A DNA stretch of 7,608 nucleotides from NCBI GenBank assembly GCA_002068205.1, contig MVZB01000157.1, forward strand, positions 1 through 7,608. Direction: 5' to 3'. Of this stretch, positions 1-4,452 are shown one piece after another (within the stretch, counting starts at the first letter, position 1; every line of letters starts with the position of its first letter). This stretch comes from a candidate division BRC1 bacterium ADurb.BinA292 (lineage in GTDB: Bacteria; Sumerlaeota; Sumerlaeia; MVZB01). Below the pieces are notes generated by a model, which was not told the DNA's origin, did not search any database, and saw nothing but the letters and a program-made list of their open reading frames with translations. The position numbers and the translations under genes were made by a program.

Positions 1-451
1 TCACCGCCGCCTTGTTGACCTCGGCCAGCAGGCGCTGGTTTTCGCGGCGCAGCCGCCGTTCCTGGAGCGCCTTGTGAACCTGGTGCAGGAGGAAATCGTG
101 GTCGAACGGCTTGGCGATGAAGTCGACGGCGCCGCGGCGCATCGCGTCGACGGCGCGCGGAATCGAGGGGTAGCCGGTGACGAGGATCACCGGGATCGTT
201 TCATCGCGGCGCGTGACATAGTCGATCAGCTCCAGGCCCGAGCAGGAGGCATCCTGGAGATAGAGGTCGGTAATCATCAGATCGAACTGGCCGGCATCGA
301 AGGCGTCGCGCGCCTCGGCGCCCGACGCCAGGCAGGTGCACGTATGCCCCTCGTGGCGCAGGATTTCCTGCATGATCAGGCGGCAGTCCGGGTCGTCGTC
401 GACGACCAGGATGTTCCCCTGCAGAACGGTCTGGATGGCCGGCATCTTCAT
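1..451 (-). CDS. Response regulator receiver protein, C-terminus cut off by window edge
   Basis: Partial gene of 150 visible codons, still open at base 1. The visible part is a CheY-like receiver domain that accepts a phosphoryl group from a histidine kinase. Counting from the ATG at 451, the acidic pocket is D18-D20 (LVVDDD), the phospho-acceptor is D62 (LMITDLYL), the switch Thr is T92 (LVTGYP) and the conserved Lys is K114 (AKPF). After the domain comes a charged helix (ERRLRRENQRLLAEV, 131-145) leading out of the window, where an output domain such as sigma54-AAA+, HD-GYP or a kinase could follow; none is visible. The start is uncertain: an in-frame ATG at 490 would add 13 residues, and one at 445 would remove two. 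The GGAAGGA upstream of 451 is spaced rather far, at about 14 nt. The gene follows the 581-1297 receiver gene on the same strand after 129 nt, so the two are probably co-transcribed. Confidence 0.85.
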   Translation of the reverse strand, partial: MKMPAIQTVLQGNILVVDDDPDCRLIMQEILRHEGHTCTCLASGAEARDAFDAGQFDLMITDLYLQDASCSGLELIDYVTRRDETIPVILVTGYPSIPRAVDAMRRGAVDFIAKPFDHDFLLHQVHKALQERRLRRENQRLLAEVNKAAV

Positions 452-526
452 GAGTCGCGTGGTCTTCCTTCCGTGGGGCGGCCGGGTCATGCCGCGGTTG
501 ACGCCTTCCCTGGCATCGGGTGCGAA

Positions 527-555
527 CCCGGGCTTGCGCGACACCTCGGCCCGGG
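527..555 (-). repeat. GC-rich inverted repeat between two receiver genes
   Basis: CCCGGGC (527-533) and GCCCGGG (549-555) form a perfect 7-bp stem around a 15-nt loop. It lies 26 nt past the stop of the receiver gene ending at 581 and before the next gene start. No T-run follows on the minus strand, so it is not a classical intrinsic terminator. It could be an RNA-processing or attenuation hairpin, or chance in GC-rich DNA. Confidence 0.3.
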
Positions 556-580
556 ATCGTGTTGCTTCCGGACGGTCGGC

Positions 581-1297
581 TCAGTCTCCTGGCGAACAGG
601 CAACCTGTTCAGATTCATCGGGTTGTCCGGTCGTGAACTGAACCCCGAGACGCGAACGCTCGGCGAGCAGTTGCTCGCCGATTTCGTGGCCCATGCGGGC
701 GTAGACGGCGATCTGGTCGCGCATCCGGCGGCGGCGCAGCTCCAGCGCCTGGAACGAGGCGGGGGTCAGGCCGGGGTCGGTTCCGGAGTTGCCCGTCGCG
801 TCGTCGTTGAGTTGATCCAGCCGGTGCACCAGTTCGGCGTGGGCGCGTTCGATGCGCCGCATCGCGCGGTCGAGGGCGCCGACCTGTTCGTGCAGGCGCT
901 CGTTTTCGCGGCGCAGTTCGATCAAGCGAGCCGCGTTGCGCACAACCAGGCGCAATTCCTCGAGCTGGAACGGTTTGGTCAGGAAATCATGCGCCCCGAG
1001 CTGGATCGATTTGAGGGTCAACTCCAGCGAGGCGAAAGCGGTGATGATCACGACCAGCGGGGCGGGCGCCAGCGCATGGGCCGTCTGCAGAATCGTCAGG
1101 CCGTTGATCTGGGGGTCATCGAGCGAATAGTCGGTGACGACGAGGTCAAACGGCTGGGCGCGAAGCGCCGCCAGGCCGTCGGCCGCGCGCGGCTCGGCGC
1201 GGATGTGGTAGCCCGGCTCCAATTGCAGGCCGGTCTCGAGGACGGCCAGCAGCGAGGGATCGTCGTCGATTACGAGAATCTGAATCTCGGCGCCCAA
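581..1297 (-). CDS. Response regulator with receiver domain and coiled-coil C-terminal tail
   Basis: 238 aa. Residues 5-120 form a complete CheY-like receiver: acidic D11-D13 (LVIDDD), phospho-acceptor D56 (VVTDYSL), switch T86 (IITAFAS) and K108 (LTKPF). Residues about 121-166 are a charged amphipathic helix (LIELRRENERLHEQV, then AMRRIERAHAEL) predicted to be a coiled coil. A short flexible linker follows, then another Arg-rich helix at about 182-215. There is no DNA-binding, enzymatic or kinase domain, so output is probably by protein-protein contact; this is inference. The start codon is TTG at 1297: the frame is closed by a stop at 1313-1315, no ATG or GTG lies between, and a GGAG sits at 1308-1311, ten bases upstream. 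It begins 7 nt after the 61-aa gene on the same strand. The AMRRI helix resembles the linker of the receiver-PP2C protein at 3216-4430. Confidence 0.9.
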   Translation of the reverse strand: MGAEIQILVIDDDPSLLAVLETGLQLEPGYHIRAEPRAADGLAALRAQPFDLVVTDYSLDDPQINGLTILQTAHALAPAPLVVIITAFASLELTLKSIQLGAHDFLTKPFQLEELRLVVRNAARLIELRRENERLHEQVGALDRAMRRIERAHAELVHRLDQLNDDATGNSGTDPGLTPASFQALELRRRRMRDQIAVYARMGHEIGEQLLAERSRLGVQFTTGQPDESEQVACSPGD

Positions 1298-1304
1298 GTC
1301 CGGG

Positions 1305-1490
1305 TTACTCCATCAGCATCCGCTCAAGGATCTGACGCCGGCGGTTCTCGGCCATCGTCAGGAACTGGCGCAGATGGTCGGGGTGCGGGCGCAAGGGATC
1401 GGCAAAGAGCCCGCGCGTCGCCACCTCGGGCATCTGTTGTTCGGTGAATCGTTTCACGACGTTCTGTTGAATGTGTTTGGCCCGGTTCAT
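1305..1490 (-). CDS. Small hypothetical protein, 61 aa
   Basis: A 61-residue basic, hydrophilic protein with no signal peptide or membrane segment. I do not recognise its family. It reads as an N-terminal helix (NRAKHIQQNVVKRFTEQQ), a middle with several Pro and Gly, and an Arg/Met-rich C-terminal helix ending ERMLME. It is supported as real by a GGAG 9 nt upstream of the ATG at 1490, by sitting just 7 nt before the TTG-started receiver gene with nothing else between, and by plausible composition. It is first in the leftward signalling operon. A small receiver partner or adaptor is possible, but that rests on position only. The overlapping frame at 1324-1518 has an arginine/proline/serine-rich composition and is taken to be a shadow. 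Confidence 0.6.
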   Translation of the reverse strand: MNRAKHIQQNVVKRFTEQQMPEVATRGLFADPLRPHPDHLRQFLTMAENRRRQILERMLME

Positions 1491-1508
1491 ACCCGCTTGC
1501 TCCGACTT

Positions 1509-1523
1509 GATGATCCAATCATC
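1509..1523 (-). promoter_or_regulatory. Inverted repeat upstream of the leftward operon, possible operator
   Basis: GATGAT-CCA-ATCATC is a perfect 6-bp inverted repeat with a 3-nt centre, 19 nt upstream of the ATG at 1490. It is flanked by two direct copies of TCCGAC (1501-1506 and 1522-1527). A second hairpin, CCCCG/CGGGG, lies at 1530-1546. The position suits a repressor site or a 5' UTR hairpin. Function is inferred only. Confidence 0.3.
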
Positions 1524-1645
1524 CGACGCCCCCGCCGACGACGGGGATAGCTGCCGTTCGGTTTACTTATCGATTCAGCCAGCGGCCGGGTCGACCCCCG
1601 TTCCCGTTAGCGGACACTGAGGGGTTTTGGGGAAGAGCAGGAGAG

Positions 1646-1681
1646 GATGGACAAGCTGGACGCAATGGACGGGATGGACGC
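1646..1681. repeat. Four-unit 9-nt tandem repeat
   Basis: Four successive 9-nt units share the core TGGAC: gatggacaa, gctggacgc, aatggacgg, gatggacgc. It lies in the divergent intergenic region, about 40 nt upstream of the sigma28-like -35 element. No gene covers it credibly. It may be a small variable-number repeat or a cluster of binding sites. Confidence 0.65.
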
Positions 1682-1720
1682 TCGGCGTCGATGCATTTTC
1701 GTAGCACCTACGCAAAGCGG

Positions 1721-1748
1721 GCAAGTCCGGAGGGCAATGCGCCGATAA
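1721..1748 (+). promoter_or_regulatory. Sigma28 (FliA)-type promoter of the FliL-like gene
   Basis: The -10 element GCCGATAA (1741-1748) matches the flagellar sigma28 consensus at all 8 positions. The -35 region at 1721-1728 is GCAAGTCC, sharing AAGT with the consensus TAAAGTTT. The spacer is 12 nt, against 11 in enterobacteria. Transcription would start near 1755, leaving an 18-nt leader that holds the GGAG at 1761-1764 ahead of the ATG at 1773. A perfect hairpin CGTAG-CAC-CTACG (1700-1712) lies just upstream. The match and its placement before a flagellar-type gene are mutually supportive, but activity is inferred. Confidence 0.6.
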
Positions 1749-1772
1749 GCGAGATGGAAGGGAGTCGCGCGC

Positions 1773-2351
1773 ATGCCGGAAACGCCCGCGGTCCATCGCC
1801 TGATCCTCGTGCTGGGGCTGAGCTGCCTGTTCGCGGCCGGTTCAACCGGAGTGCGCGCGGGCGCGCCCGCGCATGGGGCGGCGCCGGAGCCCACCGCCGG
1901 GGCGGCGGCCGATGAGGCGGAGGCCGCGGCGAGCGGCGGGACGGGGCACGGCAAGGCGGCCGAACCGCAACGGCCGGCGTTTCGCCTCGGCCCGGAACTG
2001 AAGGGGTTCTACGACTATCGGGTCTTGCGCGCGCGCGACCGGCTGGAACCGTATCGCTACCCGCTCGAGGGGATCGTGGTTCAGGACAGCGACGGCCTGC
2101 GCAAGCAGAAGATCGAACTGGGGGTGGTCATTGAATTTGGCGGCGAGAGCGGAATGGCCGAACTGCAGAACCTGGAAGCGTCGGTGCGGCAGGAGATCGA
2201 ACGGCTGCTGCGCGACATCCGCTTCGGTGAACTGATCCATCCCGAGGGAAAGAGCCGGCTGAAGGAGCTGATCGTGCGGACGGTCGACCGGCAGCTCAAG
2301 ACGGCGCGGGTCCGCCAGGTCTATCTGACGGAGTTCCGCGTCAATCTGTGA
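1773..2351 (+). CDS. FliL-like exported protein (flagellar basal-body/stator associated)
   Basis: 192 aa. Residues about 96-192 resemble the FliL periplasmic domain: LEGIVVQDSDGLRKQKIELGVVIEF strand region (split here as seen at 98-122), an acidic helix of EIERLL type (141-146), HPEGKSRLKELI-like segment (156-167), and the typical ending VYLTEFRV (183-190). FliL forms rings around the MotAB stator and influences torque. The N-terminus has H8-R9, then a hydrophobic stretch (10-23) and a possible signal peptidase site VRA-G after residue 29. It is therefore either secreted or anchored by a short uncleaved helix. The C18 context (GLSC) is a poor lipobox. Residues 30-68 are an Ala/Gly/Pro-rich linker, longer than usual for FliL. 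The GGAG at 1761-1764, 8 nt upstream, supports the start. A sigma28-like promoter precedes it. No other flagellar gene is in the window, so a FliL paralogue acting elsewhere is possible. Confidence 0.75.
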   Translation: MPETPAVHRLILVLGLSCLFAAGSTGVRAGAPAHGAAPEPTAGAAADEAEAAASGGTGHGKAAEPQRPAFRLGPELKGFYDYRVLRARDRLEPYRYPLEGIVVQDSDGLRKQKIELGVVIEFGGESGMAELQNLEASVRQEIERLLRDIRFGELIHPEGKSRLKELIVRTVDRQLKTARVRQVYLTEFRVNL

Positions 2352-2563
2352 GCGAGAGACGAGGGGCGAAGGGGCGGTTTTCGAGAGCCGCGGGCGAATT
2401 TTCGAGAAGGCCGTTGGGGGCGATCTCGAGTTGCTCATGAATCTGCGATTCACAACCAAAGCGACGGAGTCCTGTAGAGGTGGCAGAACCGATCCAAGCG
2501 ATCCCGGCGAAAGACAGATTTTCGAGTGAGGGACGAGGAACGATTTTGAGCGAGGATGAGGGG
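2350..2563 (+). repeat. Dispersed purine-rich direct repeats
   Basis: Three degenerate copies of a GAGYGAGRGAYGAGGRG-like unit occur at 2350-2366, 2524-2539 and 2548-2563. They are interleaved with TTTTCGAG or TTTTGAG motifs at 2378, 2399, 2519 and 2544. The first copy overlaps the stop codon of the FliL-like gene. There is no coding potential worth calling. The function is unknown; it may be a degenerate intergenic repeat family. Confidence 0.5.
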
Positions 2564-2572
2564 CGGGGGCGC

Positions 2573-2600
2573 TTAAGCGGAGGGTCGGGGCGACCGAAAA
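2573..2600 (+). promoter_or_regulatory. Candidate sigma28-like promoter of the receiver gene (upstream copy)
   Basis: TTAAGCGG (2573-2580), a 12-nt spacer, then ACCGAAAA (2593-2600), which is 6/8 to GCCGATAA. The spacer equals that of the FliL-like gene promoter. The -35 is embedded in the palindrome CGCTTAAGCG, and the spacer contains a 5-bp inverted repeat, so a regulator could occupy it. The leader to the ATG at 2697 would be about 90 nt. Confidence 0.4.
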
Positions 2601-2624
2601 GACGTATAAGTCAATTGCCGATGG
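2597..2624 (+). promoter_or_regulatory. Candidate sigma28-like promoter of the receiver gene (downstream copy)
   Basis: AAAAGACG (2597-2604), a 12-nt AT-rich spacer, then GCCGATGG (2617-2624), 6/8 to the sigma28 -10. The -35 shares AAAG with the consensus. It overlaps the preceding candidate, whose -10 becomes its -35, so both could not be occupied at once. The matches are moderate. Confidence 0.33.
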
Positions 2625-2696
2625 CGAAGCTGAGACCCTGCCGGCGCCGACGGACGACGACCGCTCCCCCCGGGCCGGACCCAAGGATACTACCGC

Positions 2697-3128
2697 ATGG
2701 CCTTGTTGCTCGTAGTTGAAGACGATCCGCTGACGGCGAAAGTCGTGCAGAAGGTGCTGACCCGGATGGGCGGACACGAGGTGAAACTCGCCGCCAACCC
2801 GGCGGGGGCGCTGCAGGCGCTGGAGGAACACCCGATCGAACTGATCGTGATGGACGTGACGCTGATCGACGCGACGCTCAACGGCGAACCGGTCGACGGC
2901 GTCAAGCTGACGCGGCACATTCGCCGGGACTCGCGCTGGCGGCAGGTGCCGGTGATCCTGGCGACGGCCCATGCGATGAGCGGCGATCGCGAGCGCTACC
3001 TGGCCGAGGCCCAGGCCGATGACTATATCGCCAAGCCGATCGTCGACCACCATGCCTTCTGCGCTCAGATCGCCGCCCTGCTCGCGCGCAAGCTCGAGGG
3101 CGCGGGCAGGATGCCGGTCGGCCCGTGA
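2697..3128 (+). CDS. Single-domain response regulator (CheY-like)
   Basis: 143 aa, essentially only a receiver domain. The acidic pocket is E8-D9-D10 (LVVEDD), the phospho-acceptor D53 (IVMDVTL), the switch T90 (ILATAHA) and the conserved K113 (IAKPI). The loop after D53 is longer than in CheY, with a NGEPVDGVKLTRHIR segment (62-76), as seen in some stand-alone receivers with a DGVxLT helix. With no output domain, it would act by shuttling phosphate or by binding a partner such as a kinase, a motor component or the neighbouring phosphatase; which one cannot be told. The start is supported by AAGGA at 2683-2687, 9 nt upstream. It precedes the receiver-PP2C gene by 87 nt on the same strand and is a natural partner for it. 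Confidence 0.92.
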   Translation: MALLLVVEDDPLTAKVVQKVLTRMGGHEVKLAANPAGALQALEEHPIELIVMDVTLIDATLNGEPVDGVKLTRHIRRDSRWRQVPVILATAHAMSGDRERYLAEAQADDYIAKPIVDHHAFCAQIAALLARKLEGAGRMPVGP

Positions 3129-3132
3129 GTTC

Positions 3133-3159
3133 GGCGGCGGCCGACGCCCGGTCGCCGCC
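3133..3159 (+). repeat. GC-rich inverted repeat between receiver and PP2C genes
   Basis: GGCGGCG (3133-3139) pairs with CGCCGCC (3153-3159), 7 bp around a 13-nt loop. An alternative inner pairing CGAC/GTCG is possible. No T-run follows, so it is not a standard terminator. It may reduce read-through between the two genes. Confidence 0.3.
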
Positions 3160-3204
3160 AGGCCAATGTCGCTCGGATGACTCCGGGTTAACACTTCGCG
3201 CGAA

Positions 3205-3212
3205 TCCGATAA
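3205..3212 (+). promoter_or_regulatory. Sigma28-like -10 element overlapping the start of the PP2C gene
   Basis: TCCGATAA is 7/8 to the sigma28 -10 and lies 3 nt before the ATG at 3216. Upstream, the sequence 12 nt away (GGGTTAAC) is a poor -35, and TTAA at 3188-3191 sits closer than expected. If used, the transcript would start near 3219, inside the annotated frame, and translation would need the internal ATG at 3279. Confidence 0.27.
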
Positions 3213-3215
3213 CTC

Positions 3216-4430
3216 ATGGTTCTTGCCCTAGCCGATCCCCCGATTGCCGACCTGGAGCCCAATGACGACGTCTTTGCGATGCGGGTGCTGGTCGTCGAGG
3301 ACGACCCGTTCACGCTGACGATTCTGAACAAGCGGCTGGTCAAGGGGGGCTACACGGTCGAGACGGCGACCAACGGGCGGGAGGCGCTCGACTGCGTCGC
3401 GCGGTTCAAGCCGCACCTGATCCTGTCGGACTGGATGATGCCGGAGATGGACGGGGTGGAGCTCTGCACGCGGGTGCGCGAGCTGCCCGACGGCCCGTCG
3501 GTCTACTTCATCCTGCTGACGGCGAAGGACAAGAACGACGACAAGGTGTCGGCGCTGGACACCGGCGCGGACGAGTATCTGGTCAAGCCGTGCGACAGCG
3601 CGGAACTGATGGCGCGGCTGCGCGCGGCCGAACGCATCCTGCGCCTGCGCCAGCAACTGGCCAGCCGCAACCGCGAGCTGCGCCAGGCGATGCGGCGGAT
3701 CAATCAGGAGCTGCAGGCGACGAGCCAGATTCAGCGCAGCCTGCTGCCGCAGGAGCTGCCGACGGTCGAGGGCTATCACTTCGCGGCGCACTATCAGCCC
3801 TCGACGGAGTGCAGCGGCGATTTTTACGACCTGATCCCGCGCCCCGACGGCCGGCTGAGCGTCGTCATCGGCGATGTGAGCGGCCACGGCACGCCGGCGA
3901 TGGTGGCGATGGCGATGATGCACCTGCTCCTGCAGGTGGAAGCCCCCGCGGCCGAGGATCCGGCCCGGCTGCTGCATCTGATCAACAACCGGATGTTCCA
4001 GAGCCTGCCCACCGGCCAGTATTGCACAATGTTTTTCGGCATCCTGGACCCGAAAACGGGCGAGCTGGCTTACAGTTCGGCGGGGCACAACGCGCCGCTG
4101 CACGTCTGCCCGGGGGAACGCACGGCGCGCTTCCTCCCCGATTGCGAGGGCTTTCCGATCAAGCTGGTCGCGCCCGATCTATCGTATGAGACACATCACC
4201 ACCAGCTCGCCCCCGGGCAGAGCCTGGTGCTGTATACCGACGGGTTGCCCGAGGCGTTCAACCGCGGCGACGAAGCCTACGGATACGACCGGCTGCGCGA
4301 TGTGGTCGAGACACTGGGGCACAACGACCCGGAACTGATCATGGACGCGATGCTGATGGACATGCACCTGTTCGCCGGCGACCGTCCGCTGGACGACGAT
4401 CTTTCGCTGCTGATCCTGTCGCGCGAATGA
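3216..4430 (+). CDS. Response regulator-PP2C phosphatase (RsbU/SpoIIE-type), receiver + coiled coil + phosphatase
   Basis: 404 aa. Receiver at about 22-140: E28-D29-D30 (LVVEDD), phospho-acceptor D72 (LSDWMMPEMDG), switch T102 (LLTAKD) and K124 (LVKPC). A charged helical linker follows at about 140-178 (RLRQQLASRNREL, AMRRINQEL). The PP2C domain at about 180-404 starts with QRSLLPQELP and carries the metal ligands in SGDFYDL (D202), IGDVSGHG (D220), YTDGLPEA (D342) and LDDDLSLL (D393-D395). Such proteins dephosphorylate Ser/Thr-phosphorylated anti-anti-sigma (STAS) proteins when the receiver is phosphorylated, releasing a sigma factor or another output. No STAS or anti-sigma gene is in the window. 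The start is uncertain: no ribosome binding site precedes the ATG at 3216, and M22 at 3279 starts exactly at the receiver. It converges on the DUF4129 gene with 22 nt between stops. Confidence 0.93.
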   Translation: MVLALADPPIADLEPNDDVFAMRVLVVEDDPFTLTILNKRLVKGGYTVETATNGREALDCVARFKPHLILSDWMMPEMDGVELCTRVRELPDGPSVYFILLTAKDKNDDKVSALDTGADEYLVKPCDSAELMARLRAAERILRLRQQLASRNRELRQAMRRINQELQATSQIQRSLLPQELPTVEGYHFAAHYQPSTECSGDFYDLIPRPDGRLSVVIGDVSGHGTPAMVAMAMMHLLLQVEAPAAEDPARLLHLINNRMFQSLPTGQYCTMFFGILDPKTGELAYSSAGHNAPLHVCPGERTARFLPDCEGFPIKLVAPDLSYETHHHQLAPGQSLVLYTDGLPEAFNRGDEAYGYDRLRDVVETLGHNDPELIMDAMLMDMHLFAGDRPLDDDLSLLILSRE

Positions 4431-4452
4431 AGCGCGGATTCCATCCTTCTGT

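Larger units (their letters stand above)
2352..2696. other. 345-nt intergenic region between the FliL-like and receiver genes
   Basis: No convincing gene; the 79-aa frame at 2480-2719 is Arg/Pro-rich and overlaps the start of the real receiver gene. It holds the purine-rich repeats, a perfect hairpin TGAATC-TGC-GATTCA (2438-2452) without a T-run, the 10-bp palindrome CGCTTAAGCG (2570-2579), a hairpin GGTCG-GGG-CGACC (2583-2595) and two overlapping sigma28-like promoter candidates. A GC-rich leader follows with AAGGA at 2683-2687. Confidence 0.6.

Noticed and set aside
74..1447. Long plus-strand frame of 457 aa
   Set aside because: It lies opposite two clear receiver genes and has Arg/Ala/Gly/Gln-rich low-information composition with no domain. 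It is a shadow frame of GC-rich DNA.
1693..1748. Possible c-di-GMP-I riboswitch: ACGCAAAGC, with GCATT/AATGC closing a hairpin pair in a three-way layout
   Set aside because: The rest of the riboswitch core is missing, and the same bases hold a better sigma28 -35 and -10, so the stem region would be upstream of the transcription start. A covariance-model search against c-di-GMP-I would settle it.
2480..2719. 79-aa plus-strand frame in the intergenic region
   Set aside because: It overlaps the start of the receiver gene out of frame, passes through the repeats and promoter candidates, and is Arg/Pro-rich.
1842..3194. 450-aa minus-strand frame across the FliL-like and receiver genes
   Set aside because: It covers two genes with recognisable domains on the other strand and an intergenic repeat region. 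Its composition is atypical and it has no motif.
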